DNA of 64,000 nucleotides from Deltaproteobacteria bacterium. Lineage in GTDB: Bacteria > Myxococcota > B64-G9. This document shows, piece by piece, positions 52,776-62,846 of this stretch; within the stretch, counting starts at the first letter, position 1, and every line of letters starts with the position of its first letter. The notes below the pieces were generated by a model. It searched no databases, had not been told where the DNA came from, and saw only the letters and a list, made by a program, of their open reading frames with translations. Made by a program: the position numbers and the translations under genes. The stretch lies in NCBI GenBank assembly GCA_019314375.1, contig JAFCZJ010000040.1, positions 1 through 64,000 on the forward strand, given 5' to 3'.

Positions 52776-54620
52776 TCAGGCGTCCTCCAGGCAGATGGCC
52801 TCATGGCGATCGCTCGGCTCTTCGTACATGGCCTCGATGAGATCTCGGTAGCGCACCACCAGTTCCTGGCGCCGCAATTTCAAAGTGGGCGTAATCTCCC
52901 CGGCGTCCATGGAAAAGGGGGCCGGCAGAATGGCGAAATTGCGCACCGTTTCCCAGGCGTTGAGCCGCCGGTTGCAGGCATCCACCTCAGTCTGCAAAAG
53001 CTGCCGCACTTGTGGGTTACAGAGCAACTCCCCGATACGATCAAAGGGCAAGCCCTGTTTCTCAGCGAAATGCTGTACTTGCTCGGGATCCAGCACAACC
53101 AATGCAGTCAGGTAACGACGCCCATCGCCGCAAACCATAGCCTGGGCGATATATGGGCTGGTCCTGAGCAGGCTCTCGATTTGTAGAGGCGCCACATTCT
53201 TGCCGGTGGAGGTCACGATCAAATCCTTCTTTCGCCCCGTGACCCGCAGGTAGCCCTCCTCATCGATCTCACCCAAGTCGCCCGTATGCAACCAGCCCTC
53301 GGCGTCGAGAACCGCCTCGGTTTCTTCAGGCATGCCGAAATAACCGGCCATGACGTTGCGCCCTCGGATGAGAATTTCTCCATCGGCGGCGATGCGCTCT
53401 TCCACCCCGGGAATGGGCGGCCCGACCGTACCCAACTTGATTCGCTCCGGTCGGTTGACGTTGGCTGCGCCCACGTTCTCGGTCAAGCCATAGCCCTCGA
53501 CAACCGAAAGGCCCAGGCTCTGAAAGAACTCACCGATTTCCACCGACAGAGCCGCCCCGCCCGAAATCAAAAATTTGATACGCCCGCCCAGTTTTTCTTT
53601 CAAGCCCCGCTCCAAGACAAGACGATTGGCCAACCAATGCTCGGCCCCCAAGCGCAAACCCAGCGGCCCGTGCCAATGGCGTTTTCGGGCCACCGTCGAA
53701 CTCACGCCGCGCGCCCAACCCACCATTCGCCGGAGGACGAAGTTACGCCCTTCAATTTCCTGCAAGAATGAGGTGTGCAGTTGTTCCAAGATCGCCGGCA
53801 CCACGGTCACAAAGGTTGGCCTCACCTCCAAAAGCTCTCGCTCCAGCGCTTCCAGCCCCGATGAAAAAGCGTTCGCGTAACCGGCCGTAATGCCTGCCAA
53901 GACCATGATACGAGCCAGGATATGGGACAAAGGCAGACAAAGAAGGTGCAAATCTGAAGCCTGGATATGCTCCTTCATGGACAAGGCCAAGGCCTCCACC
54001 TCAAAGACCAGGTTGTCGTGGGTCAGCATAACGCCTTTGGGTTGCCCGGTGGTGCCCGAAGTGTAGACCAAGCTGGCCAGAGAATCCGGGCCGACGGATC
54101 GAGCCCTCGCGGCCAAGCCATCGGGGAATTCGGCCAACTGGGAACGCCCCGCCGCCCGCAGATCGTCCCAACGCATCTCGCTGGGACCGCGGGTGGGACC
54201 GCGCATGACGATGACATGATGCATCTCGTGGTAGCAATTGGCACAGCGGACCTTGGCCAGCTGGGACTCGTTCTCCACCAACATGACCACCGTCTTGCTG
54301 TCGGCAAGAATATGCTGAATCTGCTCACCCAGGGCATTGGCGTGCAGAGGCACGGTACAGCAGCCAGCCTTGAGGATGGCCAAGTCGGCCAGCACCCATT
54401 CGTACCTGGAGCGGGACAACAGCCCCACCCGAGCCCCCAAAGGCAGCCCCAAAGACAAAAGCCCGGCGGCAATCTCGTCGGTGGCGCGCTGCACCTCGGC
54501 CCAGCTCAGGGTTTCCCAGGAACCGCCCACGTTGTGCATCAGGGCCGCATCATCCGGGCTATGGCTAGCCCGCAAGCGCAGCAGTTCGATCAAAGTCTTG
54601 CCCTTTATTCCGCTGGCCAT
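52776..54620 (-). CDS. Long-chain acyl-CoA synthetase (AMP-binding)
   Basis: LVYTSGTTGQPKGVMLTHDN, VEGYGLTEN, GWLHTGDLGEIDEEGYLRVTGRKKDLIVTSTGKNVAP. Confidence 0.95.
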   Translation of the reverse strand: MASGIKGKTLIELLRLRASHSPDDAALMHNVGGSWETLSWAEVQRATDEIAAGLLSLGLPLGARVGLLSRSRYEWVLADLAILKAGCCTVPLHANALGEQIQHILADSKTVVMLVENESQLAKVRCANCYHEMHHVIVMRGPTRGPSEMRWDDLRAAGRSQLAEFPDGLAARARSVGPDSLASLVYTSGTTGQPKGVMLTHDNLVFEVEALALSMKEHIQASDLHLLCLPLSHILARIMVLAGITAGYANAFSSGLEALERELLEVRPTFVTVVPAILEQLHTSFLQEIEGRNFVLRRMVGWARGVSSTVARKRHWHGPLGLRLGAEHWLANRLVLERGLKEKLGGRIKFLISGGAALSVEIGEFFQSLGLSVVEGYGLTENVGAANVNRPERIKLGTVGPPIPGVEERIAADGEILIRGRNVMAGYFGMPEETEAVLDAEGWLHTGDLGEIDEEGYLRVTGRKKDLIVTSTGKNVAPLQIESLLRTSPYIAQAMVCGDGRRYLTALVVLDPEQVQHFAEKQGLPFDRIGELLCNPQVRQLLQTEVDACNRRLNAWETVRNFAILPAPFSMDAGEITPTLKLRRQELVVRYRDLIEAMYEEPSDRHEAICLEDA

Positions 54621-54842
54621 CAAACCTCCCGCCCCCGCAATCGCCGCCTCTAGCTTAGCCTTGCCCGCGGCCGGTTTCAAATTCAGGGAAATGCCGACGC
54701 CCATCCAGGCTTCGGGTGCCAAGCAGACTTCTGAAATCAGGATCATAGCCAACTTTGGGATGATGGCTGTACTTACTTGTAGGAAAAAGAGATCTGCGTT
54801 GACAGCCTCGGCACCTCTGGTCTAATAGTGAGAGCTTGAACC

Positions 54843-56810
54843 ATGACAGGCTCGACATGGTGGGCCTTGGCCGGAGTCAGTTTGAAACCAAACGCGATCC
54901 AGCTCGAACGCTATGAAGTCCTCGAAGAAGTCGGGCGAGGCGGCATGGCGGTCGTCTACCGGGGCCACGATCGCAAACTGGACCGGGAAGTGGCCATCAA
55001 GGTGCTACACGCCCACCTGGCCTCGGAGGCGGAGAGCCAGCAACGCTTCCGCCTGGAGGCCAAGGCGGTAGCCCGATTAAAGCACCCCAACATCATCGAG
55101 ATCTATGACTTTTCGGACACAGACGAGGGACCCAGTTACATCGTCACCGAGTTCATCCATGGCTCTACGCTAAGAGCCTTCGTGCAACAACACGAAGCCT
55201 TCTTTCCCGAAGTGGCCGTGCTCATCACCATTTTCATCTGTGAAGCCATCGGCCACGCCCACAGCGAGCAAATCATTCATCGGGATCTCAAGCCCGAGAA
55301 TATTATGATCGATCAATCGGGCCAGCTGAAACTGATGGACTTCGGCATCGCCAAGGTCATTGACCAGCAACAACAGATGACCCTGACAGGCACCATCCTG
55401 GGTTCACCCACCCACATGGCGCCCGAACTCCTGGAAGGCAAGGCGTTAAGCTTCCGTTCCGATCTGTTTTCGGTGGGCACCATCCTGTACTGGTTGGCCA
55501 CGGGCCAGTTGCCCTTCAGCGGCAACAACCCCCACCAGGTGTTGAGACGGATACTGGAAGGCAGTTACCCGGATCCCCAGATGGTCAATCCTGAGCTGGG
55601 GATAAATCTCTGCCGCATCATCAAAAAGGCCCTGGCAAAAGACCCCGAGGAGCGCTTCGCCTCCGCCGCGGCCATGCAAACCGCCCTCAGGGCCGAGGTG
55701 GCCGAGTTGGGCCTGGATGACGTGGGTGCCGAACTCAAGACTTGTTTCGAGGATCCGCCCGGCTACATCAAGGCCATCAAACAACGCGTGGTGCGGCATT
55801 TGGAAACCAGGACCGAGAAACTCCTGGTGGCCAAGAAACACCGCCAGTGCTTGGAAGACCTGGATAGACTCTTGGCCTTAGACCCGCAACATGCCAGAGC
55901 CCACGAAATTCTCTCTCGGCTGCAGCGCCGCAGCCGGTGGCGTCACATCAGCGGGCTGGCGGGCTTGGGTGCCGGCGGACTGGCCCTGTTGGCAGGGATC
56001 TTTTGGTTCTTTTGGTTCTTGTGGCCCTTGATGGCACCCCTCGATTCCACCCCGGACGCAGGTCTGAATTCGGTCGCTCAAGACGCAGGCGTGGTCCCGC
56101 CGGAGGACGCGGGTTCCAAGCCATCAGCCGCCGACTCAAATACAACCGGATCCGTCGATAAAACCGACGGCTCAGACGCGGGACAAGACGCTGGACAAAA
56201 TGGAGATGCTACCCTGCCCAAGCGCCGAGGGGATCGACGTCGCTTCTTGTTCCGCGGCGACCGACGCAGCCCACGACTCCAGCTCCCAAAAACTCTCCCG
56301 CATCAGGTGGTCATCAAGGTGGATCCCTACTTCGATCAGCTGCGCATCGGTGACAAACTGGTGGCGCAGCGCGATCGGCAAAATGCATACGGTCAACAAT
56401 ACAAGGGCAAACTGAAGGCCGGCAAATATCGTGTGATGATCGAAAACCAAGCCTGCCAAACCGACGAATTTGAGCTGGTGGTGCCCTCCAAGCCACCATC
56501 GGATAAGCCCCTGGAGTTTCGACGCAAGCTCCGCTTTCGACCTGCCCGACTGGTCATCGAAAGCCAGTTTTCGGACTCTTCGGTCTGGGTTAACGGCATT
56601 TTCAAGGGCTCCGCTCAGGCATCCAAGGCCAAACCCATCGTCATCCCCATTGAAGGAGCCACTGGACGACTCAAGGTCAAATTGCGCTTGAGCCACCCAA
56701 AAGAAGGCGAGCACCAAGCCCAGATCAACGTGCTGGCTGGCCGCCAAAAAGTGTACAGGGTGTCCCAGGGCGATTTCCGCCCCAAGACGACCAGCGGGGG
56801 ATCACCATGA
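54843..56810 (+). CDS. Serine/threonine protein kinase with C-terminal TM and PEGA-like domain
   Basis: GGMAVVYRGHD, VAIKVL, IIHRDLKPENIM, MDFGIAKV; C-terminal LKAGKYRVMIENQACQTDEFEL. Confidence 0.94.
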   Translation: MTGSTWWALAGVSLKPNAIQLERYEVLEEVGRGGMAVVYRGHDRKLDREVAIKVLHAHLASEAESQQRFRLEAKAVARLKHPNIIEIYDFSDTDEGPSYIVTEFIHGSTLRAFVQQHEAFFPEVAVLITIFICEAIGHAHSEQIIHRDLKPENIMIDQSGQLKLMDFGIAKVIDQQQQMTLTGTILGSPTHMAPELLEGKALSFRSDLFSVGTILYWLATGQLPFSGNNPHQVLRRILEGSYPDPQMVNPELGINLCRIIKKALAKDPEERFASAAAMQTALRAEVAELGLDDVGAELKTCFEDPPGYIKAIKQRVVRHLETRTEKLLVAKKHRQCLEDLDRLLALDPQHARAHEILSRLQRRSRWRHISGLAGLGAGGLALLAGIFWFFWFLWPLMAPLDSTPDAGLNSVAQDAGVVPPEDAGSKPSAADSNTTGSVDKTDGSDAGQDAGQNGDATLPKRRGDRRRFLFRGDRRSPRLQLPKTLPHQVVIKVDPYFDQLRIGDKLVAQRDRQNAYGQQYKGKLKAGKYRVMIENQACQTDEFELVVPSKPPSDKPLEFRRKLRFRPARLVIESQFSDSSVWVNGIFKGSAQASKAKPIVIPIEGATGRLKVKLRLSHPKEGEHQAQINVLAGRQKVYRVSQGDFRPKTTSGGSP

Positions 56811-57735
56811 TTCGCCTGCTGCTGATCTTGATCATCGCGGGTCTGCTTTTGCCTGCACAGGCCTTTGCGGATTCCGTGGCCGAACGTTTCGCCGCGGCCA
56901 AGCTGGAGTTCGAATACAAAAACTTCGACAAGGCCATCGAAAAACTGGGGCCCTTGCTCAACCCCACGGCCCAACTCAGCGCCGAGGCCGACATCGTGGC
57001 CGCCCGGGAAATGCTGAGCCTGGCCCACTTCTATCTTGGCCATGAAAAACTGGCGCGCATCGAGTTCATCGAGCTTCTGTATCTCCGCCCCAAGCACGAG
57101 TTGGACGCCTTTTTGGTGCCGCCTCCAGCGGTGAAGTTTTTTTCAGCCATCCGCAACGAGCCCGCCATGAAAGAAAAACTCGAACGCATCGAACGAGAAC
57201 GACAGGAAGCAGCAGAGCAAGAGAGGGAAAAAAACCGCCCCCCGAGCGTGGTGCGGCGCATCTATCTGGAACGCAGCAACGACACCCACCTGCGCTTCCT
57301 GGCCTTCATGCCTTTTGGGCTGGGACAATTTCAAAACGGCCATGAAGTGAAGGCCTACACCATCCTGGCGGCCCAGAGCATGGCCTTGATCGGTTATACG
57401 GCCAGCGTATCGCTCCTGGTGGCCCTGCGTGACAAGGACAACAAATTTCCTGCGGGACAACTTGATTTGGCCAAGGGGGCCTATGCCACCCAGTTTATCA
57501 CCGGCGGGATCTTCGCTGCCCTGTGGGTCTATAGCTTATCACCGGCGGGATCTTCGCTGCCCTGTGGGTCTATAGCGCCATCGACGCCAACATCTATTAC
57601 AGCCCCGAAGTGGTTCATCCTTTCAAGCGCGTGCGAGAAGAAGTGGAGCTCCCCAAGGCGACGAGCGAACCCAGCATCACCCCGGTGGTTCTGCCCGGTG
57701 GTGCCGGGTTGCGCTTCACCTTGGGATTTGACTAA
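56807..57735 (+). pseudogene. Signal-peptide TPR-like protein gene, frameshifted by a 41-bp tandem duplication
   Basis: ATGA overlap with kinase stop; removing one 41-bp copy (57495-57576) restores ...FAALWVYSAIDANIYYSPEVVHPFKRVREEVELPKATSEPSITPVVLPGGAGLRFTLGFD-TAA (296 codons including the stop). Confidence 0.9.
57495..57576 (+). repeat. Exact tandem duplication of 41 bp
   Basis: TTATCACCGGCGGGATCTTCGCTGCCCTGTGGGTCTATAGC x2. Confidence 0.98.
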
Positions 57736-57760
57736 TCGATTGTTTTTGGAGGACATAGAA

Positions 57761-59554
57761 ATGCCAACACTGCAGTTTATCGCCAAAGACGCCAAACGCC
57801 CCACCCGCGTCAACCTCTTCAAGCGCATCACCACCTTAGGGGCGGCCCCCGAATGCGACGTGTCCATCCAGGGACAAGATTTGGCCGAGACCCACGCCAA
57901 CATCCACTTCGACGGCAAAGAATTCACCATCTCCAGCATGGACAAGAACACGGCCGTGCTGGTCAATACCAAGAAAATCAAGAATCACAGCCTGGCCCAC
58001 AAGGACAAAATCCGCCTGGGCAACGCTGAGCTGACTTTCTCGATTTACGATGAACCCATGGGCGAAGACGACGACCTGGAATCGGCCCGCATGGAGGCCT
58101 ACCAAAAAATGGTCGAGTTCTCCTCCCGCCTGGCAAGCCGCGCCAGCTTGACGGATCTCTTGGCCGCCCTGCTCGACAGCGTCATCGAGCTCACCCGCGC
58201 CGACAAGGGCATGCTCATCTTGCTGGAAGGCAACAGCCTGCAGGTCAAAGCCGCCCGGAACCTGAAGCGAGAGCATATCGAAGACGCGGTCCGGCAAGTC
58301 TCCGACAGCATCGTGGCCAAGGTGGTGCAAAGCAAACAAGCGCTGATCGTTTCCGATGCACTCAACGACGAGGACTTCAAAAACTCGGCCTCGGTGGTCA
58401 ATCTGAAGCTCTGCTCGGTCATGGCCGCACCCCTGATGGAGAAGGGCAGCCTCTTCGGCATCCTCTACGTCGGCAATGACAACGTGGTCAACCTCTTCGA
58501 GGACAGCTCTTTGGAAGTGCTGAAGGTCTTCGCCTCGCAGGCATCCTTGTTGGTCCAAAACGCTCTGCTGGTCGACGAGTTGCGCTTGGACAACCGAGAA
58601 CTGAACGAACGCCTGGAGCGCATGCGCTTCGGCGACATCATCGGGGCCTGCGCGCCCATGAAAGAAATCTACGCCAAAATCGAAAAAGTGGCACCGACCG
58701 ACATCTCCGTACTCATCTCAGGCGAGACCGGCACCGGCAAAGAACTGGTGGCCCGGCGTATCCACGAGCTGAGCCCACGGGCGAAAGGCCCTTTCGTCAC
58801 CATCAACTGTGGTGCCATCCCGGAAAACCTCCTGGAAAGCGAACTCTTCGGCCACGTCAAGGGGGCCTTCACCGGCGCGGTGGCCACCCGGCAGGGTCGG
58901 TTCCAGGCAGCCCACGGCGGCACCCTGTTCCTCGATGAAATCGGCGAGTTGCCATTAAGCCTGCAGGTCAAACTTTTGAGGGCCTTGCAGGAACACACGG
59001 TGACCAAGGTGGGTGATACCAAAGTCGAGACGGTGGACATCCGTGTGGTCAGCGCCACCAACCGAACCCTTGAAATTGAGATCAAGGAAAACCGATTCCG
59101 AGAGGATCTCTATTACCGGATCAACGTGGTCAACCTGCATCTGCCCCCACTTAGAGAGAGAGACGAAGACGTCTTGGCCATCGCCAAATACCTGCTGGCC
59201 AAATTCACAGAGGAGTTTGGTTCCAAGGCCAAGGGATTTACACCCTCGGCCGCCATGGGCATGCGCAAGTTCGGCTGGCCCGGCAACATCCGAGAATTGG
59301 AAAACAAACTCAAGAAAGCCGTGGTTCTGGCGGACAAGACCCACATCACGGCCGAAGATCTGGACATCCGACCGGAGGACTTCGAGCCGGTGATGTCTTT
59401 GGCTCTGGCCAAGGACGAATTTCAGCGTCGGTACATCAATCAGGTCCTTGCTCGCAACGACTCCAATCGGACCAAAACAGCCAGGGACCTGGGCGTGGAC
59501 CCACGGACCATCTTCAGGCATCTGGAAAAAGAGGCCGAATTGAATGAGGCCTGA
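57761..59554 (+). CDS. FHA-GAF sigma54-dependent transcriptional activator
   Basis: GGAGG RBS and ATG at 57761; FHA-like N-terminus; GAF-like region; GETGTGKE, ESELFGHVKGAFTGAVATRQGRFQAAHGGTLFLDEIGEL; Fis HTH NRTKTARDLGVDPRTIFRHL. Confidence 0.94.
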   Translation: MPTLQFIAKDAKRPTRVNLFKRITTLGAAPECDVSIQGQDLAETHANIHFDGKEFTISSMDKNTAVLVNTKKIKNHSLAHKDKIRLGNAELTFSIYDEPMGEDDDLESARMEAYQKMVEFSSRLASRASLTDLLAALLDSVIELTRADKGMLILLEGNSLQVKAARNLKREHIEDAVRQVSDSIVAKVVQSKQALIVSDALNDEDFKNSASVVNLKLCSVMAAPLMEKGSLFGILYVGNDNVVNLFEDSSLEVLKVFASQASLLVQNALLVDELRLDNRELNERLERMRFGDIIGACAPMKEIYAKIEKVAPTDISVLISGETGTGKELVARRIHELSPRAKGPFVTINCGAIPENLLESELFGHVKGAFTGAVATRQGRFQAAHGGTLFLDEIGELPLSLQVKLLRALQEHTVTKVGDTKVETVDIRVVSATNRTLEIEIKENRFREDLYYRINVVNLHLPPLRERDEDVLAIAKYLLAKFTEEFGSKAKGFTPSAAMGMRKFGWPGNIRELENKLKKAVVLADKTHITAEDLDIRPEDFEPVMSLALAKDEFQRRYINQVLARNDSNRTKTARDLGVDPRTIFRHLEKEAELNEA

Positions 59555-59611
59555 AAGCATGGCAGCCATGTCAGGGTCCCCGAGATGGAGCCTGGCCTTA
59601 CCGGGATAGCG

Positions 59612-60166
59612 ATGAAGGTATTAGGGCTAAAAATTCAAACACTTACACACCTGCGCGTCAGACCGGCACTCTTCTTGCTTCTTCTACTTGCCGTGGCCTC
59701 AGCCCTCGGTCTTGCGGGCTGCGTGCTGGGGCCCATTGAAGCCGCGGAGGAAGAGCCCATGTACCCGCCTCGCATCATTTTGGAAAAACTCTACCCCCCC
59801 ATGGAGGGCATCATCACGGTGCGCCGGGAAGACTGCGAGCGGATCACCTTCAAAGCCGATTCCGTGTTCGACCGCAACAAAGACGACGTCTTGTACGTTT
59901 GGTGGGTCTTGGATTGGGAAGGGGGCGATATCTCCACCGAGGCCGAAAAAGAAGCCTTCATCGGTAAAATGGGCGATGAGATCCGATCCGGCCCACAGCT
60001 GGATAACACCCTGAACCTGAGCAATCAAACCGATACCTTCTTTGATCAGCATCACAGCATGACCCTGTTTGTTCGGGATCGCATCCTGCAAGACGAAGAA
60101 GGTCAGATGGACAGCTATCAGTGGACTTTTGAAGTGGTGCCTGGCGGCACCTACTGCGACGAGTAA
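59612..60166 (+). CDS. Predicted lipoprotein, unknown function
   Basis: VASALGLAGC lipobox. Confidence 0.7.
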   Translation: MKVLGLKIQTLTHLRVRPALFLLLLLAVASALGLAGCVLGPIEAAEEEPMYPPRIILEKLYPPMEGIITVRREDCERITFKADSVFDRNKDDVLYVWWVLDWEGGDISTEAEKEAFIGKMGDEIRSGPQLDNTLNLSNQTDTFFDQHHSMTLFVRDRILQDEEGQMDSYQWTFEVVPGGTYCDE

Positions 60167-60196
60167 CCTTGGGGCAGGAGAGCAGGAACCGAGACG

Positions 60197-61849
60197 ATGA
60201 AACGCGAAGAAAAATGCCTGAAGATGATCTGGAGCTTGGCCCTGGCGGTCATGCTTCTGCTTCCTTCGGGCTGTATGATGGTCGGAGATTCCGGGCCATA
60301 CTGCTTTGACAGCCTGGACTGTCCGGCTGGATGGATCTGCGACACAGACAGCCATCAATGCGTATCCGGCGATACACCCGATTCGGTCATCGACTTGGAA
60401 TTGCAACCAGGGGCCGAATCCAGTGGCGCGACCACCCAGATCCCAGGCATCGACTTAGACGACCCCAGGGTCGACCACGAACAACTAAGCCTGGAACTGA
60501 CGCCCGGTCTGGCATTGACCGGCCATGTGGGTTCGCCCATGGGCGTGCCGGGCTCCCTGGTGGCCAAACGGACGGCCGAATTCGGCGCTCGCTCTTTGAG
60601 CTGGAACATCACCGTGGACTCGGCAGGCTATTTTGAAGCAGCCGTCAGTCAGGGTGATTTCGAGATGCTCTTTCGGCCCACCAACCGCGAAGATTTTCCA
60701 CAGCTCAGACTGTTGGGGCTAAACTTTGCCGACGGAGATCCGACGGATTCACTGGAGTTGACCTACCCAACCTACCCCACTGCTGAAACCCTGGATGAAC
60801 AAGAGCACATCCTCTTAGTCAAAGTGCAGGTTCTGCAAAGCGAAAACACGCCCCACCCCATATCCGGCATCCAGGTGGAAGGCACCACCGACAGCGGCCT
60901 CAGGACCAATGTGGCCATCCCCGACGCCCAGGGTATTGCCCACCTGCGCCTGCCGGTGGAGTTGCGTAGCGACCTGGGCGATAAAATCATCTACCCTCGA
61001 TCTCTGAGCATCACCTTGGGCCCGGCGGCCACGGGCAGCCACCTGCCGGTGGTCACCACGGAGACCCAAGATCTGGTCTCAGCCGACTTGGGCACCCTCT
61101 ATATGGGCGACCTGCCCGACTCTCGGGCTGTTTCCGGTGTCGTCACGGACTCGCAAGGCCACGCCGTGCCTGATTGTCATTTGCGATTCATGGCGGCCTT
61201 GGGCTACGGCAGTTTCAGCCACATCATCGCCAGCGACGGCCAGGGTGCCTTCACCACCACCTTGCCAGAGGGCCAATACCAGCTCACGGCCATCCCTGGC
61301 AACCTGCGCCCGGAGGCCATCATGACCACCGAGCTTTCCATCGAGGGTGACACCAGCGGCGTGGCCGTGATGCTCGAAGCGCGCTACACATTGAGCGGCA
61401 CCGTCTTTGACGCGCATGGACAGACCGCATCCGAAGTGAACGTAGTGGCCGACCGGGTGGGCGACTGGACCGGAGCCAACGACGGCATCCTGCGCTCCTA
61501 TGAAACCATCAGCGATGGCGACGGCCATTTCGAGCTGGCGGTGGATCCAGGCAGTTACTTATTTAGCCTGCTTCCCCCGACGGCAAGCGGTCTGCCGCGC
61601 AAGCCGGCCGAAAGTCTTTTCGTCTACGACAACGAGGCATTGGACCCGATCCGCACGACCCTCCGCGAGCCGGCGGTGCTGCAAGGTCACGTCTTCAGCC
61701 GCAGTGGCGCGCCCCAATGCGGCGTCAGCATCAAAATCTTTCGCTCGAACGAAGACTCAGCCACCCTGGTGGGCCAGGGTGTCTCCGCCGCCAGCAGCCC
61801 GGATGGCTGCACGGGCGCATACGCCATCGTGATCCCGGCCACGAATTGA
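60197..61849 (+). CDS. Predicted lipoprotein with carboxypeptidase-regulatory-like repeats
   Basis: LLLPSGCMM lipobox; CFDSLDCPAGWICDTDSHQC; repeats such as AVSGVVTDSQGHAVPDCHLRFMAALG. Confidence 0.75.
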   Translation: MKREEKCLKMIWSLALAVMLLLPSGCMMVGDSGPYCFDSLDCPAGWICDTDSHQCVSGDTPDSVIDLELQPGAESSGATTQIPGIDLDDPRVDHEQLSLELTPGLALTGHVGSPMGVPGSLVAKRTAEFGARSLSWNITVDSAGYFEAAVSQGDFEMLFRPTNREDFPQLRLLGLNFADGDPTDSLELTYPTYPTAETLDEQEHILLVKVQVLQSENTPHPISGIQVEGTTDSGLRTNVAIPDAQGIAHLRLPVELRSDLGDKIIYPRSLSITLGPAATGSHLPVVTTETQDLVSADLGTLYMGDLPDSRAVSGVVTDSQGHAVPDCHLRFMAALGYGSFSHIIASDGQGAFTTTLPEGQYQLTAIPGNLRPEAIMTTELSIEGDTSGVAVMLEARYTLSGTVFDAHGQTASEVNVVADRVGDWTGANDGILRSYETISDGDGHFELAVDPGSYLFSLLPPTASGLPRKPAESLFVYDNEALDPIRTTLREPAVLQGHVFSRSGAPQCGVSIKIFRSNEDSATLVGQGVSAASSPDGCTGAYAIVIPATN

Positions 61850-61870
61850 CCCAGGCCACCACCGCCCGGT

Positions 61871-62800
61871 ATGATGGCGAACGGAAAAGCCATGGGCGAC
61901 AAAAAAATCAACAGAGAACACACCCAGACCATCGAACTGAGCGCGGTGCGACCAGAAGAATTGGCGAACAGTGACCGCAAGGCCTTTCTGACCATCATCC
62001 GCGGTGCCGATGCCGATCTGGGACGAAGCCTGGTTGTCGAGGACGAAGTCACCATCGGCCGTGATCCCGACTGCGATCTCCCCTTGCATGATCACGGCAT
62101 CAGCTGGGCCCATGCCCGGATCCGGTCCTTGGACAGCGAACGATTCCGCGTTGAGGATCTGGGGTCCACCAACGGCACGCGAGTCAACGGCCACGTCGTG
62201 GGCTCGGGCAGGGAGCTCAAAAATGGCGACCGCATCTTCACCTCCAAAACCGTTTTGCGCTTCAGCCTGGCGGATGAGATGGAGTTTGGCTTTCAGCAAC
62301 AAGTCGCACAGCTGGTCAGCACCGATCCCTTGACGGGCTTAGAGGCCAAACGCGTATTCGACGACGCCATGGATCGAGCCGTGGAAACAGCCGGCATATC
62401 AAAAATCAGCCTGGCGGTGCTCATGATGGACATGGACGGCCTGAAGGCCGTCAATGATAGCCATGGCCACCTTTTCGGGGCTCACTGCATCCAATGCGTG
62501 GGCAAAATCATCGGCGAACAAGTCCGCTCCCCGGGTCGCTCCTGCCGATTCGGCGGAGACGAATTCACGGCCATGTTGCCCGGTGTCAGCCAAAAGACAG
62601 CGATCCTGGTCGCCGAGGGCATCCGCAAGGCCGTCGACGAAGCCGACATGCGCAAAGACGGCATCTCCATGCACCCAACCATCTCCATCGGCGTGGCGGT
62701 TTTTCCCAGGGATGCGGAGAACGTGCTGGATCTGGTAGCGGCAGCCGATCAAGCCCTATACAGGGCCAAGGCCAAAGGCAAAAATCAGGTTTCTCTGTGA
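61871..62800 (+). CDS. FHA-GGDEF protein (putative diguanylate cyclase)
   Basis: VTIGRDPDCDLPLHDHGISWAHARI, EDLGSTNGTRVNG; TDPLTGLEAKRVFDDA, RFGGDEFTAMLPG. Confidence 0.93.
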   Translation: MMANGKAMGDKKINREHTQTIELSAVRPEELANSDRKAFLTIIRGADADLGRSLVVEDEVTIGRDPDCDLPLHDHGISWAHARIRSLDSERFRVEDLGSTNGTRVNGHVVGSGRELKNGDRIFTSKTVLRFSLADEMEFGFQQQVAQLVSTDPLTGLEAKRVFDDAMDRAVETAGISKISLAVLMMDMDGLKAVNDSHGHLFGAHCIQCVGKIIGEQVRSPGRSCRFGGDEFTAMLPGVSQKTAILVAEGIRKAVDEADMRKDGISMHPTISIGVAVFPRDAENVLDLVAAADQALYRAKAKGKNQVSL

Positions 62801-62846
62801 GCCTTCCAGGCTCATGACCAACACTTAACCGCTTTGTGCGCCGGGA

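Noticed and set aside
56807-59554. 915-aa TPR-FHA-EBP fusion protein
   Set aside because: Frame continuity comes only from the 41-bp duplication; the EBP has its own RBS and ATG at 57761 and the upstream gene has its own stop
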